This document shows, piece by piece, positions 1 through 38,875 of a stretch of DNA of 64,000 nucleotides. How positions within the stretch are numbered: the stretch's first letter is position 1; every line of letters starts with the position of its first letter. Position numbers and translations under genes: made by a program. The stretch is from Brachypterus glaber (Eukaryota > Arthropoda > Insecta > Coleoptera > Kateretidae): positions 30,879,667 through 30,943,666 of the forward strand of contig OY294051.1 of NCBI GenBank assembly GCA_958510825.1, in the 5' to 3' direction. Under the pieces are notes generated by a model. That model saw only the letters and a program-made list of their open reading frames with translations. It was not told the origin of the DNA and searched no databases.

Positions 1-156
1 AATACACTGCATATTTTTTTGTATATTTGTAATATAAGTGTTGTACTATTTCATAAAAAAATCTTTATTTTAAGTTATCTGTTAGCATACTAGACTTTAA
101 ATAAGAATTGTATAATTAATAATGTAATTCTCTTTTAATTTTTATTACTAAAACAA

Positions 157-230
157 GGGGTAAGGAAGCGTTCAAGAATTACGTAACGCACTGGGCAAGT
201 TTTGCGTTACGTAATACTTGAAAGTTCCCT
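157..230. repeat. Short MITE remnant with TTACGTAACGCA ends
   Basis: The arms TTCAAGAATTACGTAACGCA (171-190) and TGCGTTACGTAATACTTGAA (203-222) are inverted copies around a 12-nt loop. The flanks AGGAAGCG and AGTTCCCT extend the symmetry. The inner motif ATTACGTAACGCA also forms the ends of the larger element at 29806-30246, so this is probably a tiny relative of that family. Confidence 0.6.
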
Positions 231-297
231 AAAATAATGCAAAAATCATGTAATTCTAATTTATTTTTATGGTTAATGCTCCAATGTTACTAGAAAA

Positions 298-369
298 ATT
301 ATCACTGCAGTGTGCAGGCTTAGTGTTTAAATATATTTACTTACTAAGCATGCACGCTGCAGTGATAGT
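298..369. repeat. Pre-miRNA-sized imperfect hairpin
   Basis: About 26 nt starting TTATCACTGCAGTGTGCA (299-324) pairs with a stretch containing TGCACGCTGCAGTGATA (343-367) across a loop of about 18 nt. There are only two non-Watson-Crick positions in the stem. It could be a MITE core or a small hairpin RNA; nothing else supports transcription. Confidence 0.45.
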
Positions 370-491
370 TAATTAAATTTTGTAGTTAAATTGAAGCAAA
401 AACCAACAATTAAATTGTATCAAATTAATCTGATTTAAAAAGTATAAAATAACTGTTTAGCAAAATTTTTAATACATTTGGGATCATTAAT

Positions 492-1856
492 ATCAACATT
501 TTGAATTCATAAAATTCTTCTTAAAAAACATTTTTTTTTTGTTTAATTTTTAATAAATATGCTTAAAATATTAATAAATTATTTTGTAAACACAAACTAG
601 GATGATTTTTATTTCTTTTATTTTCTATGATAGGACTGTCTCAATTTTGTGGTACCCTTAATTTAAAAATACTTAAAAATTCTGTTCAAGCAATGTCTTG
701 AACTTTAAATCTGACACCTTGTCATCACTGGACACAGGTTGTGTGCATGGAAAGAAAACTATATAATATCAACATTTTGAATTCATAAAATTCTTAAAAA
801 ACATTTTTTTTTTGTTTAATTTATAATAAATATGCTTAAAATATTAATAAATTATTTTGTAAACACAAACTAGGATGATTTTTATTTCTTTTATTTTCTA
901 TGATAGGACTGTCTGAATTTTTTGGTACCCTTAATTTAAAAATACTTAAAAATTCTGTTCAAGCAATGTCTTGAACTTTAAATCTGACACCTTGTCATCA
1001 CTGGACACAGGTTGTGTGCATGGAAAGAAAACTATATAATATCAACATTTTGAATTCATAAAATTCTTAAAAAACATTTTTTTTTTGTTTAATTTATAAT
1101 AAATATGCTTAAAATATTAATAAATTATTTTGTAAACACAAACTAGGATGATTTTTATTTCTTTTATTTTCTATGATAGGACTGTCTGAATTTTTTGGTA
1201 CCCTTAATTTAAAAATACTTAAAAATTCTGTTCAAGCAATGTCTTGAACTTTAAATCTGACACCTTGTGATCACTGGACACAGGTTGTGTGCATGGAAAG
1301 AAAACTATATATTATCAACATTTTGAATTCATAAAATTCTTAAAAAACATTTTTTTTTTGTTTAATTTATAATAAATATGCTTAAAATATTAATAAATTA
1401 TTTTGTAAACACAAACTAGGATGATTTTTATTTCTTTTATTTTCAATGATAGGACTGTCTCAATTTTGTGGTACCCTTAATTTAAAAATACTTAAAAATT
1501 CTGTTCAAGCAATGTCTTGAACTTTAAATCTGACACCTTGTCATCACTGGACACAGGTTGTGTGCATGGAAAGAAAACTATATAATATCAACATTTTGAA
1601 TTCATAAAATTCTTAAAAAACATTTTTTTTTTGTTTCATTTATAATAAATATGCTTAAAATATTAATAAATTATTTTGTAAACACAAACTAGGATGATTT
1701 TTATTTCTTTTATTTTCTATGATAGGACTGTCTCAATTTTGTGATACCCTTAATTTAAAAATACCTAAAAATTCTGTTCAAGCAATGTCTTGAACTTTAA
1801 ATCTGACACCTTGTGACTCACTGGACACATATTGTGTGCATGGGAAGAAAAATATA
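492..1856. repeat. Tandem array, five copies of about 273 bp
   Basis: The phrase ATCAACATTTTGAATTC starts at 492, 768, 1041, 1314 and 1587, giving periods of 276, 273, 273 and 273 bp. Units are almost identical, including a poly-T run, the palindrome CAAGCAATGTCTTG and GACACAGGTTGTGTGCATGG. The last unit degrades near 1830-1856. High similarity between units implies recent amplification or gene conversion. Confidence 0.9.
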
Positions 1857-2184
1857 ATTGTAGCTGAATTTAAAAATATGTTTGCCCGAACATCATCAAC
1901 TTCAAGAGTGAAACACCATTTTAAAGGTAATTTATCATTTTTTTACAATGTTATTTTTGATTGTACAAGTAATGTTTAATTCAAACAGACTCTTTCACAG
2001 GTTTAGGCCTAAATCCGACATGATATAGTGATTATTTAATAGCATTCGATAGTAAACAGTCACTTCTTTTAAACTAAGAAGTTATGTTTAGACAGAAATG
2101 TGAAAAGTGGTATCGGAAGATGCAACGAGAAAAAAACCAAGTTATAATTGGACACCAAAGAAATTTTTGAAAGTTTTTGAGGTT
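1857..2184. other. Intergenic DNA
   Basis: No gene was recognised. A 50-nt open stretch ending at a GTAATT donor-like site (1876-1926, plus strand) reads MFARTSSTSRVKHHFK. This faintly resembles the His end of a BED-type zinc finger, but no cysteine pair is visible. Confidence 0.4.
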
Positions 2185-2190
2185 TTTATT
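2185..2190 (-). terminator. Poly(A) signal AATAAA for subunit e gene
   Basis: The plus-strand TTTATT reads AATAAA on the minus strand, about 125 nt after the stop codon of the ATP synthase subunit e gene. No other strong signal was noted between them. Confidence 0.45.
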
Positions 2191-2314
2191 AAATAAACAT
2201 AAAATTATGTAACATTTAAGGCTTGCAAGATATACAACTGAGCCCCAAATCAAGTTGTTCTATGTTACATAACACAAACTAATTAACAAAATAAAGTTTT
2301 TTACACTAAATTAT

Positions 2315-2551
2315 CTACTTTGCAAGGGCTTCCAACTCTTTAATTTCTTTTTCGGCGGCTGCTTTCTTTTCTGCTGCTAATTTAGCATCTCTAATGGCCT
2401 TCTGTTTCTCTTCTACTTCTCTGTTGGCTTCTACCTTTCTGCTTAGTCTGTTTTGATGGAATGCTCCGTAAAGTACACCAACGGTCAGCAAACTCCATCT
2501 TCCAAACTTAATTAATGGAGAAACGCGTACTGGAGCTGCTAATGCGGACAT
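2315..2551 (-). CDS. ATPsynE: ATP synthase subunit e, mitochondrial
   Basis: This is a 78-residue single-exon reading frame with the full layout of F1Fo-ATP synthase subunit e, a small inner-membrane protein that stabilises ATP synthase dimers and cristae. After a short N-terminus, a hydrophobic segment at about residues 13-31 contains G25-V-L-Y-G29, the GxxxG helix-packing motif typical of this family. It is followed by a Lys/Glu/Ala-rich helix (residues 37-78) likely to form the coiled coil on the intermembrane side. Length matches the usual 70-90 residues. The ATG at 2551 is the only plausible start. The gene is divergent from USP7, and an AATAAA lies about 125 nt past the stop. Codons look normal and nothing is broken. 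Confidence 0.93.
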   Translation of the reverse strand: MSALAAPVRVSPLIKFGRWSLLTVGVLYGAFHQNRLSRKVEANREVEEKQKAIRDAKLAAEKKAAAEKEIKELEALAK

Positions 2552-3274
2552 TTTTACGTTTTTTCGTGCTGGTTGGAGGCGATGAAAAATCTGACAGAAA
2601 AACCTAACCTCAAAAATTAATAATTACGTAATTGTAGGAAGCTGTTTTACCGGCTGAAATGTAACCGGTCATAGATAAAAATATTATACGCTAGATAGAG
2701 CGAGGGCGGAATTTTTTGAAAATGTCGGTATAATAGAAATTACATAAATAGTTTGACTATTGAAAGGTAGATGGCGGGGACATAAACTAATAGAAATCCG
2801 TAATTATAGTTTAGGCTAGTTGATGATAGATGGTACTGACGTTTGACACTTGGTGAAATCTGTCGAAAATTTGAGCGCAAGACTTGCAGAAAATGCCTCC
2901 ATTTTGTTTATTTTCTTATGTGGAAAGTGTAGTGTCGGCATCGTAATAAAACATAAGAAAAAGTTCTAATGGACTAAAAAAAGTAGTAAAATTCCTGATC
3001 CAGTTGCTGAACACGGTCGTATATATGTTTCTTGTGCGTGCCCCTCGGTTAGAGGGTTTAAAATTCAGCAGACATTGGGCGCATTGCAAGTAAGCACTTT
3101 GTCAAATTGACTGCATTATCCGGCACTAAAAATAATTCGCAAAATCACAATAACACTTCGGATCGGGGTGACGTTATAGACAAAGAGCATCATTTAAGTA
3201 CGAAAAAAAGTAAAAGTGTGTTTAGTACGATTTCCAAAGACAAAACTGTGCCTGTTAATAATCACCCCTTAATT
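2552..3274. promoter_or_regulatory. Shared divergent promoter region
   Basis: The 723 bp between the two start codons must hold the promoters and 5' leaders of both the subunit e gene (minus) and USP7 (plus). No TATA box was found at a convincing distance. On the plus strand, short upstream ATGs occur at 2893 (18 codons) and 2969 (two codons, then stop). A donor-like GTAAGC at 3090 suggests an alternatively spliced 5' leader for USP7. Confidence 0.5.
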
Positions 3275-32446
<29,172 letters not shown>

Positions 32447-34225
32447 GACTGAGATGACAAACTATGACACTTTTTAAACAATTAAACTATATATATAAAA
32501 TTTATTGAATCATTTTAAAGAATTACGTATGCAATGATCTATTAGGGTGGTCCGATGTTTTATGTATTGAATTACAGGTGGAACAAACCTAAAAATTGTA
32601 GAAAGTGGAATAAATATCAGGGTGGGTAACATTTTGGCAAAAGTTTTTGTCTTGTTCGACTTTTTTACATAAGAGCTGTTAAATTTGTCGCCAAAAGTAT
32701 GATTTATCAACACCTTTGACGCTTTTTCCGGTTTGTGTATAAAAAAGTGTACATAACATTAAAACTTGCGCAAAAATGTCACACACGTATCGTTAAATTT
32801 GTCAGAAAATAAATAATCGAAATAAAATGAAACATACAAAATTGATTAATTTTTACAGGCGATGAAAAAAACATTTAAAATAATTCTTTTTAATTTTGGT
32901 ATACCCATATTGTGGTATATTTTTAAATATACCATACTAATCTTTTTAATTATTTTTCATTGCTTGACAAAAATTGTCAAATCTGTCATATTTTGTTTTT
33001 TTGTTGATTTTTTTACAGTTTTTATGGCCCAGTGTTTTACTAATAATAAAGAAAAAAATAAAATAAAAGATTCACCCTAAGATCCCTGTATTATATATAG
33101 AGAAAAGATGTAAAAACGTTTTAAAGAAAGTTGGCTTACAAAGTATAGTCACTTGAAAAAAAAAAACAGTTTAATTTTTTTGTTTTTATACTAATCTATT
33201 ATGGTGTGAGATGCTTTTTTTATTATCTACTTAAATGTGCTCTAATTTTTTTTGGTGATAAAAATGAGAACGTGAGGCACAGATTTTACTATTTGTAACA
33301 CCATTCGAGTTGTTCTAGTTAAAATAACATGTTTTACTGTCGCGTTTGAGGGCCTGATCTGGAAAACAGTCAATTTTAAAATGTCAATTTGACAAGAGGC
33401 AATAAAGTCTTTAAAGTTACATACTGTCATCTTGTAGTCGACTGTTTTCGAATTAAGCTGTCTTTATGTAATTTTTATTTTTACTGGTACTTGGAGTTTC
33501 TCTTTTTTTACAGATCACAAGCCCATACGACTTGGGTTTGTATTACAAACGTTGTATTCCAAGAAATTCTTGATTTAGCGTTACTTTTAGGTGACTTTTT
33601 GATACAATTTTGCGTGTTTTTCTTTTGGGTAAAGGCGGTTAAGTTCCTTGTTAAAGCATGAAGCCTATTAACAGTCTTTGTACAAAAATTGAGTAAAATA
33701 TAAGTAATTATGTCAAGAGAAACACCTGAGATCGCTGAAATATTGATTTTATAAAATGTGACATTTAATTTGACAGTAACATTGTCTATTATAAGAAGGG
33801 CGACCGATTCTTTGTAAATAATATTATGTAATTGGCAAGAACTACATTTTGTCATATCTCTGTTTTAGGATATATTCACATAAAAAAAATAATCACTTGT
33901 TATAAAAAAATTATATTATTTTTTTTTGTAGTTTCTGTTCATATTTTTTTATTTCTTGATTTAGGGTACATGTTTCTTAATTCGCAAAAAATTATGTATT
34001 TTGCTATTTGGGCAGTTACTTTTAACAGACTGAAAATAAGACAGGCGATATCTTATTCCCTATTCTTTTTTTCTTAATCATCAGTTCTTCTATGAATTTG
34101 TCTTGTATTGATTGTTATTTTATTAACCTATATTGATTTTATGCAAGTTAACCCTACAAAATATGTTATTTTTTGCTAATTATGACTTATGGCTCCCCTA
34201 AAGTTGCGAAATATAAATCCAAAAG

Positions 34226-34247
34226 TATATATATATATATATATATT
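34226..34247. repeat. (TA)n microsatellite
   Basis: About eleven uninterrupted TA units. Confidence 0.9.
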
Positions 34248-34397
34248 TGTATGAAGTAATTGTTTTTTATTTATATATACGCTCATATACATTTTTGATT
34301 TTTACCTCTTTTTACTCGGAACTTTCTAGTTTATTTTCTTTTCATATGGATCGACCCAACCCCTTTGCCATTTAAATCCATCTAAAATATTAAAACA

Positions 34398-34537
34398 TAT
34401 ACTGCCCTTCTACGCTAAAAAACAGTAACTCCATTTGTCGCATAGCAGCATCTTCAAAATATTACTTCAGAGTTGACGTGAAAACGTCGCTATGCGACAA
34501 ATGCGGTTACTGCTTTTTAGCGTAGTAGGGCAGTATA
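34398..34537. mobile_element. TATACTGCCC MITE, complete 140-bp copy
   Basis: TATACTGCCCTTCTACGCTA and TAGCGTAGTAGGGCAGTATA are inverted ends. The inner arms AACTCCATTTGTCGCATAGC and GCTATGCGACAAATGCGGTT pair too, so the whole element is a hairpin. Confidence 0.85.
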
Positions 34538-34551
34538 GGCCTATATGCCTA

Positions 34552-35334
34552 TACAGGGTGTCCCAGTACTCGCGTCCATCCTTGAAGGTAAACATAGACC
34601 CGCAAATCGGTCCTAAGGGAGTTATGGCCCATTAAAGGGGATACCAAAAATAGGGGTTTTACTTAATATCTTTGGAGCCCTTTGATCTAGAAGGGCAAGA
34701 TTTAGCTTGTGGTTTAGTATTATTAAGGTCAATTACACAGCCACACAAAAAAGAAAAAAGGTACGGAATTTTTTCGTAGACCACTGTATTCCTATGTATT
34801 TTGATGCGCTGAATCCGAATTTAAGGCCAAAATAGCACCTTATCGATTAGTTTTGGCTGTGTTATTTTAGTTTGTAAATATTACCGAAGGCGCGCCTAGC
34901 CGTGCGAAATGCCTGTAGCTTACCACATTTTTGCTCAAAACTTTTTTCAGTGTAAATTTTTTGCATTCTTTTTAAAATTATAGATTCTTTAAGTAAAAAT
35001 ACATGAAAAAGATTCTCTTAGTGTAATACCGTAAAAATATGCAGGATAGGCTCCTGAAAAGTGTTACTATTTAAAGAGTCCATAACTCACTTATTATTTA
35101 TTTTTGGGCCAGGGTATAAAAAAATTTTTCTTAGTTTTTAATGTGGATTTTCCCTGCAGTGTTAAATTATTTTATAACTTTTTTTTGGGCCCTATTTAAG
35201 AGACCTATCTTCAATATGCCGTATTTCCATTAGGACCGATTTGCGTCCCTATGTTTATGTGACTTTTTTTTCATATTTTTTTGATATATTATGTGTCCCT
35301 TCAAGCATGGACGCGAGTTCTGGGACACCCTGTA
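34552..35334. mobile_element. Mariner-type MITE, 783 bp
   Basis: TACAGGGTGTCCCAGTACTC and GAGTTCTGGGACACCCTGTA are inverted ends, continuing with GCGTCCATCCTTGAAG against CTTCAAGCATGGACGC. It starts 14 bp after the previous MITE. Confidence 0.8.
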
Positions 35335-35588
35335 TAGGCGTTTAAATTTTATATTATACCTATAGGTATAATATGAAATTTAAAGAAAAATTCAAGTTCG
35401 ACTTTACTATCTTTTTAGGTCCAGCTAGTCAAAGTTGTTACATATATTGAAAAAAACGAAGTCTCCAAATAACACGTTTTGGAGTTAGGGTTTTAAATTA
35501 TTGGACTTTGTTTTTTTATTAAAATTTTTCGGTTTTTATTAAATTTTTTTCGGTTTTTATTATTAAAAATTGTTGAAAATGAACTGTA

Positions 35589-35863
35589 TACAGGGTGTTT
35601 CTAGAAAGTTGATAGTAGTAATATTGTTTATAAAAAATTGAAATATCTTTAATTTAACAGAGAGTACAAGTAGGCCTGTAGCCAGAAGGGCGAAAGGAAG
35701 ATACGCCCCCCTAGAAAAAATTGACCCCTCTGAAGCATTTGGGATGTGTACAGTATTTGGATTAAATATGATAAATTATTTTTTTTTGTGAGCCCCTAGC
35801 CTTTTTTCTTGGTACAGGCCAGGCCAGTAATTCTACTCTAAATGTATTTTTTAATACCCTGTA
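35589..35863. mobile_element. Mariner-type MITE, 275 bp
   Basis: TACAGGGTGTTTCTAG faces TTAATACCCTGTA at the other end. The terminal repeats are short (about 8-10 bp); the inner sequence is unrelated to the neighbouring TACAGGGTG element. Confidence 0.6.
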
Positions 35864-36971
35864 TACATAGTCGTAAAAAATGATATTTCATAGGTATAAA
35901 ATATTAGGGTGGGCGATAAATTAAAATTCTGTATTTAGAAATTTGGATTTTTAGTCCCACCCTACACTGTAGACAGGGATGAATGGTTGTGAATTATTCA
36001 TTTTATTTTGAAAATTAACAGTGAAAATGTGATGTTTTTAATTGTTACAAAAAAATAACTGAAAATGCGGCCAAATTATGAAAAAAAAGCTATTAAAAAG
36101 TGTTTTAATTAAGGAAACATTATTTTCATAATTGCAATTCATGAATTTGGAAATAAAAAGTAGTGAAACAGCCTAATATGTGATTTTTTATTTATTACTT
36201 ACATTGTTAAAATAGGAAAAAAGTTGATTAAAAGAAAGAGATATTTTAGATGCGCTTTTTAAGGGGTTCTGTTTTTATTTTTTTTAACTAACCGTTTTCT
36301 GTAAAATGTAAGAAAGAAAATAAATGTTTTTATTTTTCTTTGTCTGACTAAAATTTTTAGTTTCTTTTTCTTTATGATATTATCAGCATGTAAAAATTTT
36401 TGTATTAATTTATATTTATTCTCATCATGTATATTTCGTATAAATTTCAATAAAAATAATGCTTAGAGTATTGCAATAAATAAAAATATATATAAAAATT
36501 TTAAATCATACATTTATTTATATCCCACCCCGCGCGAATCTATCAGAGTTGATGCTCATTTAACAGTTACAGCAAAAACTTGATTTAACTTAAAAAGTGG
36601 GAAAATTATATTTTGGAAAAATGGAGTGGCCCGGAAAAAATTCTTCAGGGTTACAGATAGATCGGTTCATCACCCACCTGGGAGGTCTAGAAAGAGCCCT
36701 AGGGCTGGAAGGTCTATTTTTTCAGTAAAAATAGCAAAACTTGGTGACATAATTTGCGAACAGGCTACTGAATGTGCGAAAAAGTAAACCACTGAGGGAT
36801 TCAGGTGTACAAATTGGACTTTTTATATAATAATAATATAATAATATCTCATCTTTACCGAACGTGGGTATTTCTAGGTAATTTTAAAGATTTTTCTAGG
36901 TGATCTAGAAAGAAATCTTAAGGGCCTCCTCACAGGATTTTTTTTTTCAGTGGTTTACCCTTGTTAATATA

Positions 36972-37040
36972 TAGGTATACCTCACAGATTTCATATATAT
37001 ATATATATATATATATGAAATCTGTGGTATACCTACAGGT
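36972..37040. repeat. Perfect palindrome around a (TA)n core
   Basis: ACCTCACAGATTTCATATA and TATATGAAATCTGTGGTATA flank an AT run, giving a hairpin of about 60 bp. Confidence 0.8.
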
Positions 37041-37229
37041 AAACCACTTTATAAAGAACCTTGTTTTCGCAGTAGCGGTATACCACCAATGAGAGACTGG
37101 ATGCGTGACACCAGGGTACGTATTATTGACTTTCAGGGAGCAGAACTACTGATAGAACAACGGTTAGAATATGACGCATAGTGTTGAAACCAATAGAGTA
37201 CGATCACAACCGCAGACTCGTTTTATCAG

Positions 37230-37261
37230 TCGTTCTACTCCCCGATTGGGGAGTAGAACGA
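37230..37261. repeat. 14-bp GC-rich stem with GATT loop
   Basis: TCGTTCTACTCCCC, GATT and GGGGAGTAGAACGA form a perfect stem-loop. No T-run or RNA-gene context follows. Confidence 0.75.
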
Positions 37262-37556
37262 TTCAAGAATAGGTGCCCAGGCATACGCTTCTCGTTATTT
37301 CATTGGTGTTAATCACGCCCTTGCGGAAACAATATATAATATTTATCCCAAACACGGAGATGCAAAAACTTCTAAAAATTCTCTTTTGCGGCGCTAATCA
37401 TAATAATTATTATGCTTGGTTTATAACTAATTATTATGACTTAAGTCATGTTTCACCTACTTATTTAAAGTTTTATAAAAATAATTTGCTTTTCAAATAC
37501 TTAGAAATTGTTTGTCCTGAAAACTGTAAAAATATTTGCCTACGGCGCTAAACTTA

Positions 37557-37642
37557 GGGCCACTTGCACCGACCATGGTTTAACTTTAAACTTGAATTAA
37601 ATTGATTGTCGGCCAATCAGAATCCCTTGGTGCAAGTGGCCC
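37557..37642. mobile_element. 86-bp MITE with GGGCCACTTGCACC ends
   Basis: GGGCCACTTGCACC and GGTGCAAGTGGCCC are perfect inverted ends with TTA at 37554-37556 and 37643-37645. The TTA duplication and G-rich termini fit PIF/Harbinger. Confidence 0.88.
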
Positions 37643-37695
37643 TTAGTTGTCAATGATATTACAATTTTAATTAATGTTTTTTATAAAATTACTTA

Positions 37696-37830
37696 GGGCC
37701 ACTTGCACCAATGATGGTTTAACTTTAAACTTTGATTAAATTGACGGATGGCCAATCAGAACGCAGCATTTTTAACTTAAACTCGGTTTAGCTGAGTTAA
37801 TCCCGTACCAAAATTTGGTGCAAGTGGCCC
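37696..37830. mobile_element. 135-bp MITE of the same family
   Basis: It has the same 14-bp ends and TTA on both sides (37693-37695 and 37831-37833). The inner AACTTTAAAC and GATGGTTTAAC match the 86-bp copy, which is an internal-deletion form. Confidence 0.88.
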
Positions 37831-38827
37831 TTAGGTAGGTACATTCCAAATTCTGAGGTGTCTGGGAAATGTAAAAAATTAAGATTTCTAAGAAATTTCA
37901 CCTGCGGCCCTAAACATGATAAGTTATGTTTTAAGAGGTTTCCTCCAACCATTTAGAAAAATAATTTGCTTTTCGAATTCTTAGAAACTGTAAAAAATAT
38001 TGCGGGCTGCGCTAAACTTGATTAGCAGTGATGTGATATTACAATTTTAATTAATAGATTTTATAAAATTATTTACATGTCAAATTCTGAGGTATCTGGG
38101 AAATAGAAAAAGTTGAGATATCTAAAAAATTTCGCCTGCGGCGCTGAACATGAAAAGTTGTGTTTTAATAGGTTTCACCTACCCATTAAAAGTTTTACAA
38201 AATAATTTGATTTTTTAATTCTTAGAAATTGCTGGTCCTGAAAACTATAGATACTGTAAAAATTTTCTCCTGCGGCGCTAAACTTGATTACCGATAATGT
38301 GATATTGCGTGACCTTGAAAATTCCAATCAAAATTGACTGCTGCGCTCTCGGCTGCGCTAAACTTGCTTACCAACATTACAAAAAAGTCTCGCTTCTAGA
38401 ATCAATAAAAAGCTTTTGGCAAGTCACAAGCAAGTTTAGCCACAGAACACACAGTTTAGCTGTTGGAAAACTAAATAGGCTTGCCACGGTAAGAAAATTC
38501 CTGGGGCCGTCCCTGGCTCAGCCCTCTCCCCACCTCAAGAAAAATCCTGGGTGAGCCACTGATTGTTTGCACCAAATTGGGGTAATTTTTAAACGCACCC
38601 ATCTTCAATAAATGTCAAAAGCAGCTGATTTCCAAATGTGGAATATTTAAATAAACACTGATAAAAAATACCCCCTGCGTTCATATTGAAAAGTTAAGAG
38701 ATATCTTATCATTTGAAAGTTCAAAAGTTAAAATTAACTGTCTTTTGAAACATATTTTTTCTTTTGCAATGCAACTTTTGATAAAATAACATCTAGGTAG
38801 AAACAGGTCCCTTCTTTATCTGAAAAC

Positions 38828-38875
38828 ATGGTTTCCCGCGTTTTCGTCACGTGTTCACGGTTGATGAGGTTTCAG
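38828..38875 (+). CDS. Shmt: SHMT exon 1: mitochondrial presequence
   Basis: A 16-codon frame reads [16 protein letters not shown] and ends at a strong GTGAGT donor, phase 0. Three arginines, no acidic residues and alternating hydrophobics suit an amphipathic targeting helix. The acceptor at 40110 is the only one nearby that keeps phase 0. Confidence 0.75.

Larger units (their letters stand above)
1..491. other. AT-rich intergenic DNA with two hairpins
   Basis: No coding signal was seen on either strand. The only structure is two short inverted repeats, listed separately at 157-230 and 298-369. Confidence 0.7.
37360..38370. repeat. Degenerate tandem array, about 130-bp units
   Basis: Variants of CTGCGGCGCTAAACTTGATT occur near 37386, 37540, 37904, 38006, 38136, 38271 and 38348. 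They are separated by similar text (AAGTTTTATAAAAATAATTT, TCTGAGGTATCTGGGAAAT). Two MITEs interrupt the array at 37557 and 37696. Removing them restores spacing close to 130 bp. Confidence 0.7.
32447..38827. other. Intergenic region between USP7 and SHMT
   Basis: This 6.4 kb holds the elements listed from 34226 to 38370. Between 32620 and 34220 there are overlapping open frames of up to 115 codons on both strands (33389-33661 and 33508-33855), with AT-driven composition and no recognisable domain. Nothing suggests a real gene there. Confidence 0.6.

Noticed and set aside
33389..33855. Overlapping open frames of 91 and 115 codons on opposite strands
   Set aside because: AT-driven composition, no recognisable domain and no splice or poly(A) context.
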